Source: Streptococcus australis ATCC 700641 (lineage in GTDB: Bacteria; Bacillota; Bacilli; Lactobacillales; Streptococcaceae). From it: 64,000 bases of DNA. A program made the position numbers and the translations under genes. Under the pieces are notes generated by a model. It ran no database searches, was not told the DNA's origin, and saw only the letters and a list, made by a program, of their open reading frames with translations. Each line of letters opens with the position of its first letter. The first letter of the stretch is position 1. The DNA is taken from assembly GCF_000186465.1 (NCBI RefSeq), contig NZ_GL636091.1:1560981-1624980 (forward strand). The letters are read 5' to 3'. This document shows positions 26,306 through 34,778 of the stretch, one piece after another.

Positions 26306-27277
26306 TTAATTAGATTGTTTAATATATAATAAAATATCTAACAATGGTGTAATATTCCATGTATAAAAATAATTTGCTCTATCCTTAATCCAATCTTCAA
26401 AATATGCTGGAAATTCTTCCTTAAATCTTCCAAACAATTCTTCAATTGTATTAATACCTAAAGATTCACAGCAACTAACTATTTTAGAAATCCTTTCATC
26501 TTTGAACTTACCTCCAGGAGTTCTAATTTCTATGTTGTTTTCACTATATTTTTCTTTAATAAAATTCATATAAGAATCGCTATCTAATAACGCAGTAATA
26601 CTAACAGAATCAATTTGAGTACTTTTTGATTGGTTAATTATTTCTTCCTCAACTCTATTAAGATAATCTTTCTCATATTTTTTAATTTCAATGAATTCAT
26701 CATCAGCCAATTCTATTAAACCAGCTAATCTAGAAAATCTTCTTCTTATATTTTCAGGTACATCTCGCTCAGTTTTATAACCGAAATCATGTTCAATCTC
26801 AGCCCAAGCATGCTGTAGAATTGTCCTTATCTGAACTTCAAATTTCAAACCTTTCAAACATAAATTTTCAGACAGGTCAGCTCTAATACCATCTAATTGT
26901 AAAATATAATGTAAAGATACATAACCAAATTTTGTTGGATCTTGACTTTTTCGTTTATCTATGGAATTTTCTTTATCTAAATTAAATTCCTTTTCTAAAA
27001 GGTTGGCAATTCTATCTACATCATCCGAAAAAAAAGTTATAATCCTCAGACCACAAATATCAGTTATATCAGAAAGCTCAGTATATTTATCTTTTATTTC
27101 AATTTTCTTTTTTAAGCTTTCTTTATCTTTTATTCTTCCTTCAATTTCATGAAACTTAATGTTTTTTTCATTTAATAAACTTTTTAGCGTAGTTTTAGTA
27201 TATTCTAAAAGTCTTTCATATTTTCCAATCGTGTCATCAAACTCTGATAGAATCTGTTCCGAATACTTTTCAAACAT
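26306..27277 (-). CDS. Solitary RelA/SpoT nucleotidyltransferase-domain protein
   Basis: A 323-residue protein with a synthetase-type RelA/SpoT domain in the first two thirds: ITDICGLRIITFFSDDVDRI, KFGYVSLHYIL (the GYRSxH-like loop), and the hallmark FEVQIRTILQHAWAEIEHDFGYK. About 110 C-terminal residues match no domain I know. There is no HD hydrolase, TGS or ACT domain. I start at ATG 27277, preceded by GGAGAAGG; the ATG four codons earlier lacks a ribosome binding site. It lies 26 bases after fhs, is visibly more AT-rich than its neighbours, and is distinct from RelQ (37463). It could be an alarmone synthetase or a toxic small alarmone/tRNA-modifying synthetase used in phage defence; not decidable here. 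Confidence 0.78.
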   Translation of the reverse strand: MFEKYSEQILSEFDDTIGKYERLLEYTKTTLKSLLNEKNIKFHEIEGRIKDKESLKKKIEIKDKYTELSDITDICGLRIITFFSDDVDRIANLLEKEFNLDKENSIDKRKSQDPTKFGYVSLHYILQLDGIRADLSENLCLKGLKFEVQIRTILQHAWAEIEHDFGYKTERDVPENIRRRFSRLAGLIELADDEFIEIKKYEKDYLNRVEEEIINQSKSTQIDSVSITALLDSDSYMNFIKEKYSENNIEIRTPGGKFKDERISKIVSCCESLGINTIEELFGRFKEEFPAYFEDWIKDRANYFYTWNITPLLDILLYIKQSN

Positions 27278-27303
27278 AACCTTCTCCATGTAATTATTAA
27301 TTT

Positions 27304-28974
27304 TTAAAATAAACCAATAATAAGACCATCTTCTGCTACATCCATGTTCAAAGCAGCAGGACGTTTTGGTAATCCAGGCATGGTCATCACTTCACCTGTC
27401 AAAGCGACAATGAAGCCTGCGCCAGTCTTAGGTACCAATTCGCGAATGGTAATGTCAAAACCAGTTGGCGCCCCGAGGAGACTTGGATCATCTGAAAAAC
27501 TATATTGGGTTTTAGCCATACAAACTGGCAACTTGTCCCAGCCATTTTTCACGATTTGAGCAATCTGAGTTTTGGCTTTTTTCTCAAAGACAACATTGTC
27601 TGCACGGTAAATTTCTTGGGCAATCTTAGTGATCTTTTCTTCAACAGAAAGGTCATTATCATAAAGACGAGAGTAGTTGGCTGGACTTGTTTCAAGTGTC
27701 TTCACTACTGTTTCTGCTAGGGCCAACCCTCCATCAGCACCATCAGCCCAAACGCTCGCCAGTTCAACAGGAACTTGAATAGAAGCACAGAGTTCTTTCA
27801 GAGCTGCAATTTCAGCTTCTGTATCTGTGACAAATTCATTAATAGCCACTACTACAGGAACTCCGAACTTACGCATATTTTCTACGTGGCGCTCCAAGTT
27901 AGCAAAACCTGAACGAACAGCTTCTACATTTTCTTCAGAAAGAGCATCTTTGGCAACTCCACCATTCATCTTCAAAGCACGAATCGTTGCGACAATGACA
28001 ACTGCAGATGGGCTAACAGGAAGATTTGGTGTTTTGATATCCAAGAATTTTTCAGCTCCCAAATCCGCCCCAAAACCTGCTTCTGTTACCACGTAATCGG
28101 CTAAACGAAGAGCGGTTGAGGTAGCTAAAACCGAATTACATCCATGGGCAATATTAGCAAAAGGTCCCCCATGAACAAAGGCTGGAGTTCCATAGATGGT
28201 TTGAACCAAATTTGGCTTGATCGCATCTTTCAGGATTAAAGCAAGCGCCCCTTCCACTTCTAAATCGCGGACATAAACTGGACTACTATCATAGCGGTAC
28301 CCGATCACAATATTAGCCAAACGGCCTTTCAAGTCTTCAATATCTGTCGCCAAGCAAAGAATGGCCATAATCTCAGAAGCAACAGTGATATCAAACCCAT
28401 CTTCACGAGGAATCCCATTGAGAGGGCCGCCGAGACCGACAGAAACATGACGCAAAGCACGGTCATTCAAGTCCACTACCCGTTTCCAGATAATCCGACG
28501 TTGGTCGATGCCTAGCTCATTTCCTTGATGCAAATGATTGTCGATCAAAGCTGAAAGAGCATTGTTGGCTGTCGTAATGGCATGCATGTCACCCGTGAAA
28601 TGAAGGTTGATATCCTCCATAGGGAGAACTTGGGCATAGCCTCCACCTGCTGCTCCCCCTTTAATCCCCATTACTGGACCTAAGGAAGGTTCACGAATGG
28701 CAATCATGGTTTGTTTCCCGATTTTATTTAAAGCATCTGCCAAACCAATGGTGATGGTAGACTTCCCTTCACCTGCTGGAGTCGGATTAATAGCTGTCAC
28801 CAAGATAAGTTTTCCTGGCTCTTCCTTCTGAACCGCTTGGATCTTATCAAAGGTTAATTTCGCCTTGTACTTTCCATAGAGTTCTAAGTCATCGAACTGA
28901 ATCCCCAATTTCTCTACCACATCTGTGATTGGTTTCAATTCAATACTTTGTGCAATCTCGATATCTGTCTTCAT
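27304..28974 (-). CDS. fhs: Formate-tetrahydrofolate ligase
   Basis: Makes 10-formyl-THF from formate, ATP and THF. The 556-residue protein shows the P-loop-like [41 protein letters not shown], and [15 protein letters not shown], all family hallmarks; full length. Start at 28974 with GAGGAG upstream. No THF riboswitch is seen in the 266-bp divergent gap to coaB. Confidence 0.96.
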   Translation of the reverse strand: MKTDIEIAQSIELKPITDVVEKLGIQFDDLELYGKYKAKLTFDKIQAVQKEEPGKLILVTAINPTPAGEGKSTITIGLADALNKIGKQTMIAIREPSLGPVMGIKGGAAGGGYAQVLPMEDINLHFTGDMHAITTANNALSALIDNHLHQGNELGIDQRRIIWKRVVDLNDRALRHVSVGLGGPLNGIPREDGFDITVASEIMAILCLATDIEDLKGRLANIVIGYRYDSSPVYVRDLEVEGALALILKDAIKPNLVQTIYGTPAFVHGGPFANIAHGCNSVLATSTALRLADYVVTEAGFGADLGAEKFLDIKTPNLPVSPSAVVIVATIRALKMNGGVAKDALSEENVEAVRSGFANLERHVENMRKFGVPVVVAINEFVTDTEAEIAALKELCASIQVPVELASVWADGADGGLALAETVVKTLETSPANYSRLYDNDLSVEEKITKIAQEIYRADNVVFEKKAKTQIAQIVKNGWDKLPVCMAKTQYSFSDDPSLLGAPTGFDITIRELVPKTGAGFIVALTGEVMTMPGLPKRPAALNMDVAEDGLIIGLF

Positions 28975-29205
28975 CTGAATCTCCTCACTATATAATAAAT
29001 CTATTATACAGAAATATCACAAGGATATATATTTTAAATTTCAAACTTTACCAGTTCGTTCGGATTTTGCCTTTAAAATGGACCTTTTCGCCCTTTATTC
29101 CAATTTTTTATAGCTCTCTATACGAAATAACTATGAGTCCCCTATTCCTACCCATTACTTCCATTTTCCCCCACAAAAAAACAAAAGAAGACCCGTGTTC
29201 TTGGC

Positions 29206-29243
29206 TTTACTAAAATATAAAATTCTTGTAAAATAAGCCTATG
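29206..29243 (+). promoter_or_regulatory. Promoter placing the transcription start at the coaB ATG
   Basis: -35 TTTACT (29206-29211), 17 bp, -10 TAAAAT (29229-29234), then exactly six bases (AAGCCT) and ATG at 29241. No Shine-Dalgarno sequence is present, so the mRNA is predicted to be leaderless. Confidence 0.55.
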
Positions 29244-29927
29244 AATATTTTGATTACTTCTGGTGGAACGAGTGAAAAAATCGATCAAGTTCGTTCGATT
29301 ACTAACCATTCCACTGGTCAACTTGGAAAAATCATTTCCGAACAATTTTTAGAGGCAGGATTTTCTGTGACTTTGGTGACCACCCCAACTGCGGTTCAAC
29401 CGAAAGCACATCCTCGTTTAACAAAAGTGATCATCAAAGATGTCGCTGAACTTCAGACAGTTCTTGAGAAAGAAACTCCAACACACCAAGTCCTCATCCA
29501 TGCAATGGCTGTCTCTGACTACAGTCCTGTCTATATGTCAGGTTTTCAAGCCGTCAAAGAAGCTGCTAATTTAGAGCAATTTCTCCAGCAAACCAATCAA
29601 GAACCGAAGATTTCATCGGAAGAAGATTACCAAATCCTCTTTTTGAAGAAAAATCCTAAGTTGATTTCCTTAGTAAAAACGTGGAATCCTGACATTCGCT
29701 TAATTGGCTTTAAACTGCTGGTTAATGTACCACAGGATCAACTCCTATCCGTCGCACGTGCTAGTCTCGAAAAGAATCAGGCAGAAATGATTGTTGCCAA
29801 TGACTTAAGCGAAATTCAAGACGGAAAACATCGTGCTTACTTAGTCAGTGATCAAGATGTTCAACTAGCTGAAACAAAATCAGATATTGCTCAAAAAATC
29901 TACCATCACATTACAAACAAAGGATAA
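29241..29927 (+). CDS. coaB: Phosphopantothenate-cysteine ligase
   Basis: Second of the CoA-pathway steps from pantothenate; joins cysteine to phosphopantothenate. In streptococci coaB and coaC are separate genes rather than one CoaBC fusion, and this 228-residue protein is the ligase alone. It opens ILITSGGTSEKIDQVRSITNHSTGQLGK, the CoaB nucleotide-binding start, and has MIVANDLSEI near the C-terminus. Followed six bases later by coaC. Confidence 0.92.
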   Translation: MNILITSGGTSEKIDQVRSITNHSTGQLGKIISEQFLEAGFSVTLVTTPTAVQPKAHPRLTKVIIKDVAELQTVLEKETPTHQVLIHAMAVSDYSPVYMSGFQAVKEAANLEQFLQQTNQEPKISSEEDYQILFLKKNPKLISLVKTWNPDIRLIGFKLLVNVPQDQLLSVARASLEKNQAEMIVANDLSEIQDGKHRAYLVSDQDVQLAETKSDIAQKIYHHITNKG

Positions 29928-29933
29928 AACCCT

Positions 29934-30473
29934 ATGGCCAATATTCTACTAGCTGTAACAGGGAGTATTTCTGCCTATAAGGCGGCAGACATCACCAGTC
30001 AATTGACCAAGCTCGGTCACCAGGTGAAGGTTCTCATGACTCCTGCAGCCACAGCTTTTATCACTCCTCTTACTCTTCAAGTTCTCTCCAAACAAGCTGT
30101 CCTGGTGGAGGTTATGACGGAAGAGGATCCAAAACAAATCCAACATATTGACTTGGGGAAAGAGGCCGATCTCTTTCTAGTCGCTCCTGCTAGTGCCAAT
30201 ACCATTGCAAAATTAGCCCACGGCTTAGCAGATAATATCGTAACAAGCACTGCTTTGGCCCTACCATCTGAGGTAAAGAAATTCCTAGCACCCGCTATGA
30301 ATACCAAGATGTTGGACCACCCCGCTACTCAAAACAATCTTGAAACCCTAAAAAGCTACGGCTACCAAATCATCCCACCGCGTGAAGCATTACTGGCTTG
30401 TGGCGATCAAGGAGCTGGAGCTCTTGCAACTGTAGATACTATTGTCCAAACTATTAAGGAGAACTGTTTATGA
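29934..30473 (+). CDS. coaC: Phosphopantothenoylcysteine decarboxylase
   Basis: FMN flavoprotein decarboxylating the CoaB product. The 179-residue protein has LLAVTGSISAYKAADIT (FMN site), the catalytic His in IQHIDLG, APAMNTKM (the PxMNxxM motif) and the Cys of the substrate clamp in ACGDQGAGAL. Overlaps the next gene by four bases (ATGA). Confidence 0.94.
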   Translation: MANILLAVTGSISAYKAADITSQLTKLGHQVKVLMTPAATAFITPLTLQVLSKQAVLVEVMTEEDPKQIQHIDLGKEADLFLVAPASANTIAKLAHGLADNIVTSTALALPSEVKKFLAPAMNTKMLDHPATQNNLETLKSYGYQIIPPREALLACGDQGAGALATVDTIVQTIKENCL

Positions 30474-31030
30474 AAAAATCCTCATCCATTTCACGCATTG
30501 CTATATTTTTTGCGGTCATGATTACCATTCATTTTGTGACATCCTTCATTCTGCAATTTGTTCCATCAGGCATTCAACCAACCTTGGTTCATATTCCTGT
30601 TGTGATTGCCTCCATTATTTACGGGCCACGAATTGGAGCTACTTTAGGATTGCTTATGGGACTCTTTAGTGTCACCATGAATACACTGGTTTTAACCCCA
30701 GCAAGCTATCTCTTTAGTCCTTTTGTCCCTCACGGAAATCTCTACTCCCTCGTCATCGCTATAGTACCGCGTATTCTCATCGGGGTAACACCTTATTTTG
30801 TCTATAGATGGATCCGCAATCGTACAGGACTGATGCTAGCTGGGATGATTGGTTCTATGACGAATACTGTATTCGTTTTAAGCGGGATTTACTTCTTCTT
30901 CGGTAACAGCTTTGGAAAAGGAATTCAACATTTTCTTGGCTTAATTGTATCCACTAACTCACTCATTGAGGTCATAGCGACAGTCCTTATCACGGTTGCT
31001 GTCATCCCATCTCTTGAAAAAATAAAATAA
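30470..31030 (+). CDS. ECF transporter substrate-binding (S) component, pantothenate-type
   Basis: A 186-residue protein with about six hydrophobic helices, no ATPase domain, and the ECF S-component pattern (short helices, VHIPVVIASIIYGPRIGATLGLLMG). Gene linkage to coaB-coaC strongly suggests import of pantothenate or a related CoA precursor together with the shared EcfAA'T module encoded elsewhere. Substrate is inferred from context. Confidence 0.82.
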   Translation: MKKSSSISRIAIFFAVMITIHFVTSFILQFVPSGIQPTLVHIPVVIASIIYGPRIGATLGLLMGLFSVTMNTLVLTPASYLFSPFVPHGNLYSLVIAIVPRILIGVTPYFVYRWIRNRTGLMLAGMIGSMTNTVFVLSGIYFFFGNSFGKGIQHFLGLIVSTNSLIEVIATVLITVAVIPSLEKIK

Positions 31031-31037
31031 AAGGTTA

Positions 31038-31068
31038 GGTCGAGACAGATTTGTCTGGACCTTTTTTT
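31038..31068 (+). terminator. Terminator of coaB-coaC-ECF operon
   Basis: Stem GGTC-GAGACA / TGTCTG-GACC followed by seven T residues. Confidence 0.85.
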
Positions 31069-31116
31069 ATCCGAAATTCCCTCCTTATTTTTGAAAAGAT
31101 TTACAATTATCGCTAG

Positions 31117-31147
31117 AATTTTCTGAAAAAATTTGCTATAATGTAAG
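31117..31147 (+). promoter_or_regulatory. Promoter region of the phosphoglucomutase gene with a weak CodY-like match
   Basis: A TATAAT -10 (in TTTGCTATAATG, about 31136-31141) stands about 38 bases before the start. AATTTTCTGAAAAAA (31117-31131) matches 13 of 15 CodY-box positions within the promoter; weaker than the other sites in the window. Confidence 0.4.
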
Positions 31148-31178
31148 CGATTAATTTATAGAAATAAGGAGTTGCACT

Positions 31179-32897
31179 ATGACTTACCAAGAAAACTACC
31201 AAAAATGGGTTGATTTCGCAGATCTTCCAGACTATCTTCGTCGTGATTTGGAAAGCATGGATGAAAAAACAAAGGAAGATGCCTTTTACACAAACCTTGA
31301 ATTCGGTACTGCTGGTATGCGTGGTTTGATTGGTGCTGGTACAAACCGCATTAATATCTACGTTGTTCGCCAAGCAACTGAAGGTTTGGCTCGTTTGATC
31401 GAATCAAAAGGTGGAAACGAGAAAGAACGTGGTGTAGCCATCGCTTATGATAGTCGTCACTTCTCTCCAGAGTTTGCCTTTGAATCAGCAGCAGTTCTTG
31501 CAAAACACGGAATTAAATCTTATGTTTTTGAAAGTCTCCGTCCAACTCCAGAGCTTTCATTCGCTGTTCGTCACCTCAACTGCTTTGCGGGTATCATGAT
31601 TACTGCTAGCCACAACCCAGCTCCATTTAATGGTTATAAGGTATATGGTGAAGACGGTGGACAAATGCCTCCACACGATGCAGACGCTTTGACTACCTAC
31701 ATCCGTGCTATCGACAATCCTTTCGCTGTAGAAGTTGCTGATGTAGAAGCTGAAAAAGCTTCTGGCTTGATTGAAGTCATCGGCGAAGCTGTAGATGTGG
31801 AATACCTCAAAGAAGTTAAGGACGTTAACATCAACCCTGCCTTAATTGAAGAATTTGGTAAAGACATGAAGATTGTCTACACACCACTGCATGGTACTGG
31901 TGAAATGTTGGCTCGTCGTGCTCTTGCCCAAGCAGGATTTGACTCTGTTCAAGTTGTCGAAGCGCAAGCAACTGCTGACCCAGACTTCTCAACTGTAAAA
32001 TCTCCAAACCCAGAAAGCCAAGCAGCCTTTGCCCTTGCTGAAGAACTTGGTCGTCAAGTTGGTGCAGATGTTCTTGTTGCAACGGACCCTGACGCTGACC
32101 GTGTCGGTGTTGAAGTTCTTCAAAAAGATGGCAGCTACCTCAACCTTTCAGGGAACCAAATCGGTGCCATCATGGCTAAGTACATCTTGGAAGCTCACAA
32201 AAACGCTGGAACTCTTCCAGAAAATGCAGCCCTCTGCAAATCGATTGTTTCAACTGACTTGGTAACAAAGATTGCTGAAAGCTACGGCGCAACCATGTTT
32301 AACGTCTTGACTGGTTTCAAATTTATCGCTGAAAAAATTCAAGAATTCGAAGAAAAACACAATCACACTTACATGATGGGATTTGAAGAAAGCTTCGGTT
32401 ACTTGATTAAGCCTTTCGTACGTGATAAAGATGCCATCCAAGCCGTTCTTGTCGTTGCTGAACTTGCAGCTTACTACCGTTCTCGTGGTTTAACACTTGC
32501 TGACGGTATCGAAGAAATCTACAAAGAATACGGCTACTACGCAGAAAAGACAATCTCTGTTACCCTTTCGGGTGTCGATGGTGCTGAGCAAATCAAAGCA
32601 ATCATGGCGAAATTCCGTGAAAATGGTCCAAAAGAATTTAACGCAACAGCAGTTTCAATCACTGAAGACTTCAAAGCACAAACATCTACTGCAGCTGATG
32701 GCACTGTAACAGCCTTAACGACTCCTCCAAGTGATGTCTTGAAATACACACTTGCTGATGGTTCATGGATTGCCGTTCGCCCTTCAGGTACAGAACCAAA
32801 AATCAAGTTCTACATTGCCGTTGTTGGTGAAAGCAACGAAGATTCTCAAGCTAAAATTGCTAACATCGAAGCTGAAATCAATGCCTTTGTAAAATAA
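31179..32897 (+). CDS. pgm: Phosphoglucomutase (phosphohexomutase family)
   Basis: Interconverts glucose 1-phosphate and glucose 6-phosphate, feeding UDP-glucose, capsule and teichoic-acid glycolipid synthesis. The 572-residue protein has the phosphoserine loop GIMITASHNPAPFNGYK, metal loop ATDPDADRVGVEV, sugar loop FEESFGYL, and phosphate-binding RPSGTEPKIKFY. Monocistronic between clear promoter and terminator. Also called pgcA. Confidence 0.94.
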   Translation: MTYQENYQKWVDFADLPDYLRRDLESMDEKTKEDAFYTNLEFGTAGMRGLIGAGTNRINIYVVRQATEGLARLIESKGGNEKERGVAIAYDSRHFSPEFAFESAAVLAKHGIKSYVFESLRPTPELSFAVRHLNCFAGIMITASHNPAPFNGYKVYGEDGGQMPPHDADALTTYIRAIDNPFAVEVADVEAEKASGLIEVIGEAVDVEYLKEVKDVNINPALIEEFGKDMKIVYTPLHGTGEMLARRALAQAGFDSVQVVEAQATADPDFSTVKSPNPESQAAFALAEELGRQVGADVLVATDPDADRVGVEVLQKDGSYLNLSGNQIGAIMAKYILEAHKNAGTLPENAALCKSIVSTDLVTKIAESYGATMFNVLTGFKFIAEKIQEFEEKHNHTYMMGFEESFGYLIKPFVRDKDAIQAVLVVAELAAYYRSRGLTLADGIEEIYKEYGYYAEKTISVTLSGVDGAEQIKAIMAKFRENGPKEFNATAVSITEDFKAQTSTAADGTVTALTTPPSDVLKYTLADGSWIAVRPSGTEPKIKFYIAVVGESNEDSQAKIANIEAEINAFVK

Positions 32898-32906
32898 GCA
32901 ACCACA

Positions 32907-32937
32907 AAAGATGAGATCAATCAATCTCATCTTTTTT
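32907..32937 (+). terminator. Terminator of pgm
   Basis: Stem AAGATGAGAT / ATCTCATCTT followed by a T-run. Confidence 0.88.
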
Positions 32938-33005
32938 CGTATCAAAATACAGCAATTTTTCGTCCTTTATGGCATACTAGATTTATAAGAAAGCGAGGTA
33001 ATCTC

Positions 33006-33353
33006 ATGGAACAATTTTTAGAAGATATTAAAGATCTTGAAGTAACCACTGTTGCGCGTGCACAAGAAGCCATCGACAAAAAAGAAACAGCAACCTTCTT
33101 TATTGGACGCAAGACTTGTCCTTACTGCCGGAAGTTCGCTGCTAAATTAGCAACTGTCGTAGCTGAAACAAAAGCTCATATCTACTTCATTAATAGTGAA
33201 GAACCAAGTCAACTTGATGCTTTGCAAGCCTTCCGTTCTACCTATGGTATTCCAACTGTCCCAGGATTTTTACATGTCGAAGCTGGGGAAGTTAGCGTTC
33301 GCTGCGACTCATCCATGTCAGAAGAAGAAATCAAAACATTCGCTCATCTATAA
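33006..33353 (+). CDS. Thioredoxin-fold protein, bacteriocin-transport-accessory (Bta) type
   Basis: A 115-residue thioredoxin-fold protein with a CPYC redox pair at residues 38-41 (GRKTCPYCRKF) and a cis-Pro loop (GIPTVPGF). No signal peptide, so cytoplasmic. Streptococcal homologues are labelled bacteriocin transport accessory protein, but no bacteriocin gene is near; a general thiol-disulfide role is equally likely. Start has GCGAGG upstream. Confidence 0.75.
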   Translation: MEQFLEDIKDLEVTTVARAQEAIDKKETATFFIGRKTCPYCRKFAAKLATVVAETKAHIYFINSEEPSQLDALQAFRSTYGIPTVPGFLHVEAGEVSVRCDSSMSEEEIKTFAHL

Positions 33354-33360
33354 AAAAAAT

Positions 33361-33535
33361 GAGGCTGGGACAAAAGTCCTAGCCTCTCAATTGTCTTTGG
33401 ATTGTCGAGCAAGACGTATTGGTTGAGTGGGCTCTACTACGCTGATTCCATCAGCTTTTACAGCCCTACTCAACTGTGCGGAGGTGGGACGACGAAATCG
33501 AATTCTAACGAATGACCGATTTCTGTCCCACTCTC
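33361..33535 (-). repeat. 175-bp three-hairpin repeat, copy 2 (3' of mutY)
   Basis: Same 175-bp element as 2767-2941 (168 of 175 identical). It lies between the convergent thioredoxin-like gene and mutY. Read in the mutY direction, the final hairpin is followed by a run of eight T residues after one A (33353-33360), an intrinsic terminator. Its left end touches mutY's stop codon. Confidence 0.9.
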
Positions 33536-34688
33536 ATTTTTCGTTTTCCGTAAAAGTCGTCCAAATCTTTTGCTGGGGTTTGGCAAAAGGATAATCTGAA
33601 AATTCATCAGGTCTTAACCAAACAGTCGATTCACTTGATTCTTGCTCTCCTTCTTTTACCAGTCCGTAACGAAGTTGAACCTGCCACTTGCGATGTGAAA
33701 AGACATGCTGGACGATAGGATAAGATCTGTCCTGCCAATCAATGGTCAAGTCATAGTCCTGTTCAAAGGAAAGAATTTCTGGGTTGTCTACTGAATGCCC
33801 CTGCCCATCCAGTAGAGACAATTGGCCCAGGTTCTCAGATAGACTATCCACTTCAATCAAAGGAAAATGCCAAAAGCCTGACAATAGTCCTTCTCGCTCA
33901 TTTTTCTCCAGCAAGTAACGTCCTTGGTTATCCATTATAATAAAGGCTGTTAGATAGACTGGCACTGGTTTCTTCTTAGGAGCCTTAATGGGATAACGAT
34001 CCATGGTTCCATGTTGATAAGCCGCGCTAAACTCTTTTACAGGACTCTCTTCAGGCCGTGGGTTGACCGGGGACTCAATATCTGAGCCCAAATCCATCAA
34101 GGCTTGATTGAAGTCACCAGGACGGTCCGGATCAATCAAGAACTCCATCATCGCTTGAAAAATCTTGCGATTGGTCGGGACTCCTATATCGTAGTCCACC
34201 TCAAACAAGCGGGCTAGAACACGCATGACATTGCCATCCACAGCTGGCTCTGGCAAACCAAAAGCAATACTCGCAATGGCACCAGCAGTATAAGGTCCAA
34301 TTCCTTTAAGTTTTGAGATAGCCTCATAGCTTGATGGAAACACACCACCGTGGTCTTCCATCATCTGCTGAGCAGCTTTCTGCATGTTGCGAACCCTTGA
34401 GTAATAGCCCAAACCTTCCCAAGCTTTTAGAAGCTTTTCTTCTGGTGCATTGGCCAGATCCTTAATAGTTGGAAACCAGTCTAAAAAGCGTTCATAATAG
34501 GGAATGACGGTATCCACTCGTGTCTGCTGAAGCATAATCTCTGAAATCCATATTTTATAGGGATCCTGTGTTCGTCTCCATGGAAGGTCCCGCTTATGCG
34601 CATCGTACCAGGCTAATAACTTTTCTCGGAAAGAGGCAATTTTTTCCTCCTCCCACATGGTAATTCCGTAATCTTTTAAATCCATCAT
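33534..34688 (-). CDS. mutY: A/G-specific adenine glycosylase lacking the Fe-S cluster
   Basis: Removes adenine opposite 8-oxoguanine. The 384-residue protein has Glu50 in ISEIMLQQTRVDTV, the helix-hairpin-helix GIGPYTAGAI with catalytic Asp151 (AVDGNVMRVLAR), and a C-terminal NUDIX-like 8-oxoG recognition domain. The Cys-x6-Cys-x2-Cys-x5-Cys loop that normally binds a 4Fe-4S cluster is replaced (residues 201-225, LGSDIESPVNPRPEESPVKE), and the whole protein has no cysteine. Clusterless MutY is known in some lactic acid bacteria. Start ATGATG lies six bases after a -10 element, suggesting a leaderless mRNA. Confidence 0.93.
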   Translation of the reverse strand: MMDLKDYGITMWEEEKIASFREKLLAWYDAHKRDLPWRRTQDPYKIWISEIMLQQTRVDTVIPYYERFLDWFPTIKDLANAPEEKLLKAWEGLGYYSRVRNMQKAAQQMMEDHGGVFPSSYEAISKLKGIGPYTAGAIASIAFGLPEPAVDGNVMRVLARLFEVDYDIGVPTNRKIFQAMMEFLIDPDRPGDFNQALMDLGSDIESPVNPRPEESPVKEFSAAYQHGTMDRYPIKAPKKKPVPVYLTAFIIMDNQGRYLLEKNEREGLLSGFWHFPLIEVDSLSENLGQLSLLDGQGHSVDNPEILSFEQDYDLTIDWQDRSYPIVQHVFSHRKWQVQLRYGLVKEGEQESSESTVWLRPDEFSDYPFAKPQQKIWTTFTENEK

Positions 34689-34700
34689 ATTCCTAGTATA
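34686..34700 (-). promoter_or_regulatory. Promoter placing the transcription start at the mutY ATG
   Basis: Minus strand: extended -10 TGGTATACT (TATACT 34695-34700), six bases (AGGAAT), then ATGATG from 34688. The only SD-like bases lie within those six. Confidence 0.5.
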
Positions 34701-34740
34701 CCATAGAATGACTTCTCTTTAGCGATTCTGGCTTTACCAT

Positions 34741-34768
34741 AAAAAGGCCCAGAGAAATCCCGAGCCTT
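34741..34768 (-). terminator. Terminator of pta
   Basis: Minus strand: AAGGC..GGG stem with CTGGGCCTT (some G-U pairs) followed by TTTTT. Confidence 0.7.
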
Positions 34769-34778
34769 TCAATCATTC

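Noticed and set aside
28929..29213. Open frame spanning the fhs-coaB divergent gap
   Set aside because: Starts inside fhs on the other strand, has no ribosome binding site and an unconvincing protein; the gap is better read as two divergent promoters.
28975..29240. THF riboswitch before fhs
   Set aside because: No matching conserved core or pseudoknot sequence is visible in the fhs leader.
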